Shown here one piece after another: positions 1 through 6,669 of a DNA stretch of 9,646 nt. This stretch comes from an uncultured Eubacteriales bacterium. Lineage in GTDB: Bacteria; Bacillota; Clostridia; Oscillospirales; RGIG7773. The stretch lies in assembly GCA_934541205.1 (NCBI GenBank), contig CAKTDK010000060.1, positions 1 through 9,646 of the forward strand, in the 5' to 3' direction. The stretch's first letter is position 1. Every line of letters begins with the position of its first letter. Position numbers and translations under genes: made by a program. Under the pieces are notes generated by a model. That model was not told where the DNA came from and did no database searches. It saw only the letters and a list, made by a program, of their open reading frames with translations.

Positions 1-2
1 TT

Positions 3-113
3 GATTTTATTATAAATGAAGATACGGATATACGTAACCTTCTTGAAAAAATCAGACCTATGACGAAAGAAATGGAGTATTTGGGAAATTACAGGAGTTA
101 TTTTGAAAAATGA
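3..113 (+). CDS. pheA: Prephenate dehydratase, C-terminal end (partial, probable)
   Basis: Only the last 36 codons lie in the window; the 5' part is off the left edge. The frame read from base 3 runs without a stop to TGA at 111-113. The tail has the pattern of the C-terminal ACT domain of prephenate dehydratase: an acidic helix start, a leucine-rich helix (NLLEKIRPMTKEM), then EYLGNYRSY, equivalent to the 'vLGsYp' ending typical of PheA. PheA converts prephenate to phenylpyruvate in phenylalanine synthesis, and the ACT domain usually binds phenylalanine as feedback inhibitor. The context fits: the stop overlaps the aroK start by four bases (ATGA), so the two are probably translationally coupled in one aromatic amino acid operon. 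Whether an N-terminal chorismate mutase domain is fused cannot be seen. Another ACT-domain enzyme is possible. Confidence 0.6.
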   Translation, partial: DFIINEDTDIRNLLEKIRPMTKEMEYLGNYRSYFEK

Positions 114-598
114 ATAATATAATTTTGATAGGAATTATGGGCTGTGGAAAAACTACTGTAGGAAAAATATTGGCTGAAAAATTAAACAGAAAGTTTATTG
201 ATTTAGATGAAGAAATCGAAAAAAACACAAGTATGAAAATCAGCGATATTTTTGATACATACGGTGAAGAGTATTTCAGAAAAATAGAGGAGCAAACAGC
301 AGAAAAATTTTCAAATACAAACGATTTGATTATTTCTACCGGCGGGGGAATAGTTACAAAGGAAAATGCGATAAATTGTTTAAAGAAAAACGGAACTGTA
401 ATTTTTATAAAAAGGAATTTAAATGAGATAATAAAATGCTGTTTGAAAGACAGACCTTTGTTGAAGGAAAATCCCGAGGCTATTTTTGAAATTATGAAAA
501 AAAGAAAAAATTTATATGAAAAATACAGCGATTTTTCTGTTGAAAACGATATAAGTCCCAAAATTACTGCGGAAAAAATAATAGAAAAAATATTATAA
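110..598 (+). CDS. aroK: Shikimate kinase
   Basis: This cytoplasmic enzyme phosphorylates shikimate to shikimate-3-phosphate with ATP in the chorismate pathway. The 162 residues match the usual single-domain AroK/AroL length. Visible motifs in order are: the P-loop GIMGCGKTT (8-16); the shikimate-binding DLD (31-33); an arginine in EEYFRKIEEQ (R57); the glycine-rich STGGGIV (76-82); the lid motif DRPLL with R115; and a C-terminal KRKNLYEKYS with an adenine-side arginine near 132. All expected active-site residues appear present. The ATG overlaps the preceding stop as ATGA. AGGAG at 93-97, inside the upstream gene, is a plausible ribosome binding site, although its 12-base spacing is long and coupling probably helps. 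It sits directly before aroE, consistent with an aro operon. The AroK/AroL distinction cannot be made from sequence alone. Confidence 0.96.
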   Translation: MNNIILIGIMGCGKTTVGKILAEKLNRKFIDLDEEIEKNTSMKISDIFDTYGEEYFRKIEEQTAEKFSNTNDLIISTGGGIVTKENAINCLKKNGTVIFIKRNLNEIIKCCLKDRPLLKENPEAIFEIMKKRKNLYEKYSDFSVENDISPKITAEKIIEKIL

Positions 599-612
599 GA
601 AGGATAATAAAA

Positions 613-1452
613 GTGGATAAAATAAAACTCGGAATAATAGGAAATCCTTTGGAACATACGATGTCTCCGAAGATTCATAATTTTATTTGTGATACTTTAA
701 AAATAAAATGTGATTACAATGTATGTCAAATTGAAGAAAATCAGATTGAAAATTTTGTAGAATTTGCAAAAGATGAAAATTTTTCAGGTTTTAATATAAC
801 AATTCCTTATAAGCAAAAAATCATGAAATATATTGATTATATTGATCCTTTTGCAAAAAAATGCGACGCTGTAAATACTATAAGTATAAAAGACAATAAA
901 CTTTTCGGCTATAATACTGATGGAGAAGGATTTTATCTTTCTCTTTTAAATAAAAATATTTCTGTTTTGGATAATGATGTTTCAATTATAGGGTGCGGGG
1001 GAGCAGCTTTTGGCATTGTGCAAAAACTGCTTGACGAAAAGTGTCGGAATATTAATATCTTTTGCAGAGATACTTTAAAGGCAGAAAATTTAATAAAAAA
1101 AGACAATAAAAAAATAAAAGCCTACAGTATGGAAAAAGATATTTTAAAAGATTTGATATCAAAAAGCGATATTTTAATAAATACAACCCCTTTGGGAATG
1201 AAAAATTTTAAAGATGATTTTAGAGATTTTTCTTTTCTTGACAATTTTAACGGCGTACTTTGTGATATAGTTTATAATCCTATTTTGACAAGGCTCTTGT
1301 ATCAAGGTGAAAACAGAGGTATAATTACTGTTGACGGACTTAATATGCTTGTAAATCAGGGAATATTGTCTTTTGAAAAATTCAGCGGCTTTGAGCTTGA
1401 TAAAAAGGTATTGTCAGATTTATTGTATAAAGAAATTAAAAAGTATTTGTGA
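613..1452 (+). CDS. aroE: Shikimate dehydrogenase (NADP+)
   Basis: AroE reversibly reduces 3-dehydroshikimate to shikimate, the step just before the AroK reaction encoded upstream. Its 279 residues are normal for the family. The N-terminal substrate domain shows GNPLEHTMSPKIHN (10-23), NITIPYK with catalytic K67, AVNTI (86-90) and GYNTDGEGF with catalytic D103. The Rossmann half shows SIIGCGGAAFGI (about 124-135), FCRDTLKA with R152 in the place of the NADP-phosphate-binding 'NRT' arginine, INTTPLGM, CDIVYNP and the C-terminal VDGLNMLVNQG (240-250). The shikimate-binding 'HSxSP' reads HTMSP, a conservative Ser-to-Thr change. The start is GTG at 613, with AGAAGG at 598-603 nine bases upstream and overlapping the aroK stop; no nearer ATG keeps the conserved N-terminus. 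It is co-transcribed with aroK and the following AAA+ gene. Confidence 0.96.
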   Translation: MDKIKLGIIGNPLEHTMSPKIHNFICDTLKIKCDYNVCQIEENQIENFVEFAKDENFSGFNITIPYKQKIMKYIDYIDPFAKKCDAVNTISIKDNKLFGYNTDGEGFYLSLLNKNISVLDNDVSIIGCGGAAFGIVQKLLDEKCRNINIFCRDTLKAENLIKKDNKKIKAYSMEKDILKDLISKSDILINTTPLGMKNFKDDFRDFSFLDNFNGVLCDIVYNPILTRLLYQGENRGIITVDGLNMLVNQGILSFEKFSGFELDKKVLSDLLYKEIKKYL

Positions 1453-1458
1453 GGAAAG
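1451..1458 (+). promoter_or_regulatory. Ribosome binding site of the DUF815 gene, overlapping the aroE stop
   Basis: GAGGAAAG begins inside the aroE TGA (1450-1452) and lies four bases before ATG 1463. This fixes the start at 1463, not at an upstream in-frame codon at 1373 that would lie inside aroE. It also implies translational coupling with aroE. Confidence 0.8.
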
Positions 1459-1462
1459 TTAT

Positions 1463-2644
1463 ATGGATTTTAAAAATTTATGCTGTGAATTAAATTCTTT
1501 ATCTGTTTTTCGAAATATTTTATCCGATGTTGTAATAAATAAGTTCTATATATTTATAAGTGATAAAAATTCCGATACTGAAATTAAAGTGAGAAAATAC
1601 AGTGATTTTATATCTGAGCTTTATAAAGGCACCGATAATTTCAGTAAATATATATTAAACCTGGTATTGTATGATGAAAATATTTATATCGTTGAAAAAT
1701 CAAGAAAACAAAATATGGGACTTGAAATGGAACACGCTTTAAAAAATGATTTAAAAGTTCTTCAGAAAATTTCTCGTATAACTTCGTTAAATTTAAAAGA
1801 AACTATAGATTTTAAAGGCTTTCTTCCCGATTATTTTACAGAAGAAATAGATTTTCAAAAAATATATTTTGAAAGACTTTCAAATTTAAAAAAATACGGA
1901 TATGGTATTTTTGCTAAATATCATGCTTTTTCTATAGATGACGGAAATTTAATTCCCGTTAAAAATCCTGATCCTACTAAACTTGAGGATTTGAAAGGTT
2001 ATGAAAAAGAAAGAAACAAGGTTATTTCAAATACAAAAGCCTTATTGGAAGGAAAGCCTTGTTCTAACGTACTGCTTTACGGCGACAGCGGAACAGGAAA
2101 ATCCTCCACTGTTAAAGGAATAATAAATGAATTTAAAGATAAAGGATTAAGACTTGTTGAGGTTAAGAAAAGGCAGCTTCATCAGCTTCCGAAAATACTT
2201 GAGAAGTTAAATGATAATCCTTTAAAATTTATTATTTTTCTTGATGATTTGTCTTTTACAAAAAATGATGATGATTTTGCAGCGTTAAAAGCAATATTGG
2301 AAGGCTCGGTATCCTCAAGCAGCAATGTTGCGGTTTATGTTACAAGCAACAGGCGTCATTTAATAAAAGAAAGCTTTTCTGACAGATCGGGAGATGATAT
2401 ACATCTTTCGGATACAATGGAGGAATTGACATCTTTAAGTGAAAGATTCGGACTTCGGCTTACTTTTTATAAACCTGATAAGGATACATATATAAAAATT
2501 CTTAAAAATCTTGCAAAAAAATATGAGATTAAAACGCCTATTGATGAAGTTATTTCTCAGGGAGAAATATATGCCATAAACAGAAGCGGAAGAACTCCGA
2601 GAGTTGCAAGACAATTTATTGAGCTTTTAAAAGCATCGGAATAA
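1463..2644 (+). CDS. DUF815-family AAA+ ATP-binding protein
   Basis: This is a 393-residue soluble ATPase of unknown substrate. An N-terminal region of about 170 residues lacks recognisable motifs. It is followed by an AAA+ core: Walker A GDSGTGKSS (207-215), Walker B FIIFLDDL (256-263), a sensor-1-like VTSNRRHL (293-300), and LSERFGLRLTFY (334-345). The C-terminal stretch RSGRTPRVARQFIELL looks like the sensor-2/lid helix. The combination of 'LLYGDSGTGKSS', 'LDDLSF', 'TSNRRHL' and 'LSERFGL' is what I associate with DUF815 (old 'predicted ATPase' family), which is common in Clostridia. The reading frame stays open back to 1373 inside aroE, but the Shine-Dalgarno at 1451-1458 favours ATG 1463. 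It is the last gene of the aro operon and ends just before a terminator-like stem. A link with aromatic biosynthesis is contextual only. Family assignment is fairly firm; function is unknown. Confidence 0.88.
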   Translation: MDFKNLCCELNSLSVFRNILSDVVINKFYIFISDKNSDTEIKVRKYSDFISELYKGTDNFSKYILNLVLYDENIYIVEKSRKQNMGLEMEHALKNDLKVLQKISRITSLNLKETIDFKGFLPDYFTEEIDFQKIYFERLSNLKKYGYGIFAKYHAFSIDDGNLIPVKNPDPTKLEDLKGYEKERNKVISNTKALLEGKPCSNVLLYGDSGTGKSSTVKGIINEFKDKGLRLVEVKKRQLHQLPKILEKLNDNPLKFIIFLDDLSFTKNDDDFAALKAILEGSVSSSSNVAVYVTSNRRHLIKESFSDRSGDDIHLSDTMEELTSLSERFGLRLTFYKPDKDTYIKILKNLAKKYEIKTPIDEVISQGEIYAINRSGRTPRVARQFIELLKASE

Positions 2645-2650
2645 TATTAT

Positions 2651-2728
2651 AAAAACCTTTCGTCAAAAAACGGTATGCTGCTATATTATTAAGGCCGCCA
2701 TAGCTGTTAATTTATACGAAAGGTTTTT
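2651..2728 (+). terminator. Terminator-like stem with a long structured loop, end of the aro operon
   Basis: AAAAACCTTTCGT (2651-2663) is perfectly complementary to ACGAAAGGTTTTT (2716-2728), a 13-bp stem ending in a run of T (2724-2729). The 52-nt loop is unusually long. It contains a second helix, GCTAT (2680-2684) with ATAGC (2700-2704), and a possible AAC/GUU extension (2669-2671 with 2706-2708), enclosing a GC-rich patch GGCCGCC in otherwise AT-rich DNA. It starts six bases after the DUF815 stop, so intrinsic termination is the simplest role. A small structured RNA or a bidirectional terminator is also possible because the left arm begins with an A run. Confidence 0.65.
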
Positions 2729-2772
2729 TATACAACAAATTTTGTAATAAATTTTCTTTATAAAAATAAGTA

Positions 2773-2778
2773 TATAAT
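2773..2778 (+). promoter_or_regulatory. Possible -10 element for the AGCS transporter gene
   Basis: TATAAT lies 31 bases before the ATG at 2804 and after the upstream terminator, so a promoter is expected near here. No convincing -35 is seen: the best match at 15-bp spacing is TTTTCT (2752-2757), only 3 of 6. In DNA this AT-rich the hexamer alone is weak evidence. Confidence 0.3.
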
Positions 2779-2803
2779 AACTTGAAAATAATGGAGAAAA
2801 TTT

Positions 2804-4132
2804 ATGCTTGATAAAATAAATGATTTTTTATTTCCTATAATTATTTCTGTTTTATGCTGCAGCGGAGTTTATTTAACATATAAACTGCGTTTTTTTCAGG
2901 TAAAACATTTAAAATCTATATTAAAAGCTCCTATTAGTTTTGACTGCAAAAGCGGAATATCTTCTTTTTCCGCTATGTCAACCGCTCTTGCCGGAACTTT
3001 AGGGGTAGGAAATATAATAGGTGTTGCTACAGCTATATGCATGGGAGGACCGGGAGCGGTATTTTATATGATGGTTTCCGCTTTTTTCGGAATGGCTACA
3101 AAATGTGTCGAAATATGTTTATCTTTATTATATAAAGAAAAACATAATGGAAAAAGTATCGGCGGGCCTATGTTTTATTTAAAAAATGCTGAAAAAACAG
3201 GTATATTTTCTGTTCTTTTTTGTATTTCATGTATTTTATCCGCTACTATAGGTTCCGGAAATATTTCTCAAGCAGGCTGCGCATCAAAAAATCTTATTGA
3301 AACCTTTAATATAAATCCATGGATAATATCAATATCTTTTACTTTATTGACATTATATTTAATAAAAGGAGGAATAAAAAAGATATCTTCTTTTATGCAG
3401 ATACTTACTCCTGTAATTTCTATAGCATTTATTGTTTCAATGTTAATAATAATTTTTAAATATCAAAATAATCTTTCCAATGTAATTGCGTCTATTTTTA
3501 AAAATGCTTTTAATTTTAAAAGTTTTTTTGGAGGAACAGCGGGATACAGCGTTTCTATGGCAATAAGATACGGAATATCAAGAGGCGTGTTTTCAAATGA
3601 AGCGGGACTTGGCTCTTCTCCTATAATATACGGTGCAACAGGGGGCAATCCTGTTAAACAGGGACTTTGCGGAGCGTTTGAAGTATTTGCAGATACGATT
3701 ATTATTGCTTTTCTTACAGCACTTGTAATTTTGCTTGACGGTAATTTTACAGTCGGAGAATCCGGCGGAATGAGCCTTGTAAACGAAATATACGGTCGTT
3801 TTTATGGATTTGGCGGAAGTATTTTTGTTTCGGTTATTATTTCGTTATTTGCGATTTCTACTGTGCCGGGATGGTTTTATTACGGGGAGCGTTCGGTAGC
3901 TTATTTAAGTAAGGAAAGTAAAAAAGCAAAAAATTTATATACTTTGTTTTTTTTGGTATGTGTTTTTTTGAGTTCTTTTATAAGTGTGGATAAAATTTTT
4001 CCTTTAGCTGATTTATGTAATTATTTTATGATTATAATTAATTCTTTTGGAGTATTAAAATTATCAGGTAAGGCAATAAAAGCTATCAACAACTATTATA
4101 ACAATTCAATTAAAATAAAATCGAAAAAATAA
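2804..4132 (+). CDS. AGCS-family sodium:alanine/glycine-type symporter
   Basis: This is an integral membrane carrier of the alanine-or-glycine:cation symporter family (AlsT/AgcS type), which takes up small neutral amino acids with Na+ or H+. The 442 residues fit the family, and hydrophobic segments fill most of the chain (for example 11-28, 133-150, 173-188, 201-218, 294-311, 338-354, 380-394). Family motifs are GTLGVGNIIGVA (64-75), GGPGAVF (81-87), GGPMFYL (120-126), ATIGSGNISQ (147-156), the hallmark SRGVFSNEAGLGSSP (259-273) and PGWFYYGERSVAYL (355-368). The start ATG 2804 has GGAGAA (2793-2798) at a five-base spacing. It appears to be a single-gene unit, preceded by a terminator and followed by 132 bases before spoIIE. 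Substrate (alanine, glycine, serine or glutamine) cannot be told. No glycine-riboswitch-like leader is visible. Confidence 0.93.
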   Translation: MLDKINDFLFPIIISVLCCSGVYLTYKLRFFQVKHLKSILKAPISFDCKSGISSFSAMSTALAGTLGVGNIIGVATAICMGGPGAVFYMMVSAFFGMATKCVEICLSLLYKEKHNGKSIGGPMFYLKNAEKTGIFSVLFCISCILSATIGSGNISQAGCASKNLIETFNINPWIISISFTLLTLYLIKGGIKKISSFMQILTPVISIAFIVSMLIIIFKYQNNLSNVIASIFKNAFNFKSFFGGTAGYSVSMAIRYGISRGVFSNEAGLGSSPIIYGATGGNPVKQGLCGAFEVFADTIIIAFLTALVILLDGNFTVGESGGMSLVNEIYGRFYGFGGSIFVSVIISLFAISTVPGWFYYGERSVAYLSKESKKAKNLYTLFFLVCVFLSSFISVDKIFPLADLCNYFMIIINSFGVLKLSGKAIKAINNYYNNSIKIKSKK

Positions 4133-4189
4133 ATATTATACCGTTTATAATAATTACATAAACTTTTATGTAGATATTTTATAATATTT
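4131..4189 (+). repeat. Nested AT-rich inverted repeat between the AGCS gene and spoIIE
   Basis: The outer arms AAATATTATA (4131-4140) and TATAATATTT (4180-4189) are perfectly complementary. Between them lies a second near-perfect palindrome, TACATAAA (4155-4162) and TTTATGTA (4165-4172), with a two-base centre. The left outer arm overlaps the transporter stop codon. It could be a weak AT-rich terminator for the transporter, an operator, or chance in AT-rich DNA. There is no G/C-rich stem or clean T-tract. Confidence 0.4.
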
Positions 4190-4198
4190 TAATCCGAA

Positions 4199-4232
4199 AT
4201 CGACATATTTTTCAAAGATAATATTGTAAAAT
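4199..4232 (+). promoter_or_regulatory. Candidate Spo0A-activated promoter of spoIIE
   Basis: ATCGACA (4199-4205) is the complement of TGTCGAT, six of seven with the 0A box TGTCGAA. Overlapping it, TCGACA (4200-4205) matches five of six of the sigma-A -35 TTGACA. Exactly 21 bp downstream is TAAAAT (4227-4232), five of six with TATAAT. As I recall, the Bacillus subtilis spoIIE and spoIIG promoters have the same design: sigma-A elements held too far apart (21-22 bp) with 0A boxes near -35. Transcription would start near 4239-4240, giving a 5' leader of about 25 bases that includes the GGAGG site. This is inference from short motifs. Confidence 0.5.
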
Positions 4233-4251
4233 TATTCCATTATAATTCTTT

Positions 4252-4256
4252 GGAGG
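4252..4256 (+). promoter_or_regulatory. Ribosome binding site that fixes the spoIIE start
   Basis: GGAGG lies eight bases before ATG 4265. An in-frame TTG at 4250 overlaps this site, so it cannot be the natural start; the ATG at 4265 is chosen. Confidence 0.88.
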
Positions 4257-4264
4257 ATGTTGAA

Positions 4265-6607
4265 ATGCAGGAAATTATAAAAAAAAGAATTAAAGAATTT
4301 TATAATACATATAAAGTGGAAGATTTTAAAGTGGTTTTGGAAATACTTACAGGTTTTGCTATGGGATTCATTTCATCAAAGCTGACTTTTTTTAATGCGC
4401 CGCTGGTTTTTGGAATTATATATTTAACAGTATCGGGATTTAAGAGCAGAATATTTTTCTTTTTTTCTTTCGTAGGAGTTTTTACAAGCTATTTTATTTT
4501 GCCGTCGGGAACTGCATATTTTACGGCAGTGTTTTCTTTAATAATATTTATAGTTACTGCGTTTATGCGTGAGCGCGGCTTGTTATATAAATTAAAAAAT
4601 AAAATATATTTTTATGTTGTTTTAATTATCAGTACATACGAAGTATCAATGTTTATGTTCTATAATAAAAATATGGGAACAGTATTTTTTATTTTGCTGG
4701 CTATTAATATTGTAATAGGTATATTCGGATATATGATATATGATTATATATTTTTAAAAGAAGAGGGAGTAACTTATAAAATATTTGCCAAAGCAGGAAT
4801 AGATAAATTTATTTATGGGTTTTTCTTTATAATGGTTTTTGCTGCACTTTTTAATATGAAATTTTATGATATATCTGTAGGAAACTGTCTTTTATATGCT
4901 TTTTTAATCAATATTACTTTAACTCAAAGTGTAGAAAGCGCTGCATTATACGGACTTATGACTGGACTTTGCGCGGGAATTTTACAAAGAAACGGCGGAT
5001 ATTTAATATCTGTAATGCCATTGTCCTGTCTTTTTGGAGGACTTACAAAAAAACATAATAAATATCTTGCTATGGCGGTTTTTTTATTTTCAAATATTTT
5101 ACTTGGAACATTTTATAAAGCTTATTTTAACAGCCTGGCTCCTTTGTATGAAGTGTTAATCGGATTTTTAATATATTTTTGTGTTCCGTCTTTTATAAAA
5201 GAAAAATTAAATAATGTATTTTCTTCCGTTATTCCTTCAAAAGAAAAGAACAATCGTGAAAAGGATAGTAGTTTAGTTGCAAATAAGCTGGAAAATATAA
5301 GCAATGTTTTCAGTAAACTTGCTTATGCCGTAAAAGAAGAAAATTCAAAAGAAGATTTGTCGGCTCATAAAAAAAAGATGTATGAAAATTGTGTGGTTGG
5401 TATATGCAATAACTGCGGACTTGGAACGTTTTGTTTTAATAAGGGCTATAAAACTACTAAAAACGCTTTTGAAAAGATATCAGATGATCTTTTTAAAAAT
5501 GGATATATAAATGACAGCAATATTCCAAAAGATTTTTCTGAAAAATGTATAAAAGTTGAAAAGATAAAAGGCAAAATGGAGCAGTATTATAACTTTTATA
5601 AACAGGATAAAAAAATTGCCCGGGAAAAAGAAAAGTCAAAAAACATATTGAAAACACAATTTGAAAATATGTCACAACTGTTTTATACTACTGCGCAAAA
5701 TATAAAAGAAAACATTACATTTGATTGTGAAGCCGAAAAAACTGCCCTTTCACTTTTTAAAGAAAAAGATATAGAAGTATCAGAATTAAGTATTTATAAA
5801 GATGAAGAGGGAAGATATTTATCTGAATTTTATATTTTGCAGCAGCCGTGTCCTGTTTTTTTGATTAAAAAAGCAGCAGAAATAATAGAGTTTTGTACCG
5901 GAAGCAGTTTCAGCGTTATAAATACAAGTCAAATTGAGAATAAGACTTTTATTAAACTTGGTGAAAAAGAACGGTTTGTAATAAAAACCTCAGTTTTTCA
6001 AAAAAATAAATCCGGAGAAAATGTTTGCGGCGATAGTATATTGAATTTTAAACATTCAAACGGAAAAAGCTATTTTTGTATATCAGACGGTATGGGAAGC
6101 GGTAAACAGGCAAATGAAACAAGCAGTATTTGTCTATCGATTTTTAAAGATTTAATAATGGCAAATTTTAATTTTGAAAACGCTGTTGAAATGTTAAATA
6201 CTTCTATGGCAGTAAAAATTCTCGAAGATAATTTTGCAACAGTAGATTTTTTGGAAATTGATTTATATGACGGAAAAGGTTCGGTGATAAAAGCAGGAAG
6301 TGCGCCGACTTATATACTGAGGAAAGGAAAAATAAAAGAGCTTTTTACAAAAACGCTTCCTTGCGGACTTGTTTCCGAAATGAAATATGATAAAATAAAT
6401 TTTAATTTTAATGCAGATGATGTTATTATTATGATTTCAGACGGAGTTTTATCATTAGAGAAAAATAATCTTTTTGAAATTTTTTTACAGCAAGATTATA
6501 GAGATATAAAAAAAGCCAGTGAAAATATTTTTTCTTATTACAGGAATATTTCATCAGAAAATGAAGATGATATTACTGTAATGATTTTAAAAGTAGAAGA
6601 AAATTAA
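4265..6607 (+). CDS. spoIIE: Stage II sporulation protein E (SpoIIE), PP2C serine phosphatase
   Basis: SpoIIE is a polar-septum membrane phosphatase that dephosphorylates SpoIIAA, freeing sigma-F in the forespore, and also interacts with FtsZ during asymmetric division. The 780 residues match the family (about 800). A short cytoplasmic N-terminus is followed by many hydrophobic segments between about 22 and 310 (roughly ten in the family). A central regulatory region (about 320-570) carries a cysteine cluster at C376, C381, C384 and C390 and charged, probably helical stretches (425-460). The C-terminal PP2C domain (about 570-780) shows VCGDS (D590), ISDGMGSGKQA (D608), MISDGV (D726) and EDDIT (D768, D769), the metal-binding acidic residues. 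The start is ATG 4265 with GGAGG at 4252-4256. It likely has its own promoter under Spo0A control. The usual neighbours tilS, hpt and ftsH are absent; dusB follows instead. It implies an endospore former. Confidence 0.95.
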   Translation: MQEIIKKRIKEFYNTYKVEDFKVVLEILTGFAMGFISSKLTFFNAPLVFGIIYLTVSGFKSRIFFFFSFVGVFTSYFILPSGTAYFTAVFSLIIFIVTAFMRERGLLYKLKNKIYFYVVLIISTYEVSMFMFYNKNMGTVFFILLAINIVIGIFGYMIYDYIFLKEEGVTYKIFAKAGIDKFIYGFFFIMVFAALFNMKFYDISVGNCLLYAFLINITLTQSVESAALYGLMTGLCAGILQRNGGYLISVMPLSCLFGGLTKKHNKYLAMAVFLFSNILLGTFYKAYFNSLAPLYEVLIGFLIYFCVPSFIKEKLNNVFSSVIPSKEKNNREKDSSLVANKLENISNVFSKLAYAVKEENSKEDLSAHKKKMYENCVVGICNNCGLGTFCFNKGYKTTKNAFEKISDDLFKNGYINDSNIPKDFSEKCIKVEKIKGKMEQYYNFYKQDKKIAREKEKSKNILKTQFENMSQLFYTTAQNIKENITFDCEAEKTALSLFKEKDIEVSELSIYKDEEGRYLSEFYILQQPCPVFLIKKAAEIIEFCTGSSFSVINTSQIENKTFIKLGEKERFVIKTSVFQKNKSGENVCGDSILNFKHSNGKSYFCISDGMGSGKQANETSSICLSIFKDLIMANFNFENAVEMLNTSMAVKILEDNFATVDFLEIDLYDGKGSVIKAGSAPTYILRKGKIKELFTKTLPCGLVSEMKYDKINFNFNADDVIIMISDGVLSLEKNNLFEIFLQQDYRDIKKASENIFSYYRNISSENEDDITVMILKVEEN

Positions 6608-6652
6608 AAAGATATATACAAATAAAAAATTTTCTGATATTATAATATTTTT

Positions 6653-6660
6653 AGAAGGTG
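6653..6660 (+). promoter_or_regulatory. Ribosome binding site that fixes the dusB start
   Basis: AGAAGGTG lies nine bases before ATG 6670. A GTG at 6658 opens the same frame but is part of this site. Starting at ATG 6670 gives the N-terminus MNIGNVYIKN, which fits the usual DusB beginning. Confidence 0.8.
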
Positions 6661-6669
6661 AAAAAATAT

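Noticed and set aside
58..678. A 206-codon open frame on the - strand opposite aroK
   Set aside because: It lies antisense to a clear aroK, reads as a Phe/Ile/Ser-rich low-complexity product, and has no family motif. It is an artefact of AT-rich coding DNA.
2729..2803. A riboswitch ahead of the AGCS transporter gene (for example glycine)
   Set aside because: The leader is about 75 AT-rich bases after the terminator, with no conserved aptamer core or expression-platform hairpin.
4241..4246. A perfect TATAAT just before spoIIE
   Set aside because: A start about seven bases downstream would fall in the GGAGG ribosome site, leaving no usable leader. The upstream TAAAAT (4227-4232) fits better.
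6637..6648. Palindrome ATATTATAATAT containing a TATAAT before dusB
   Set aside because: As a -10 it would place the transcript start at or inside the ribosome site, and no -35 lies at proper spacing. It is best explained as chance in AT-rich sequence.
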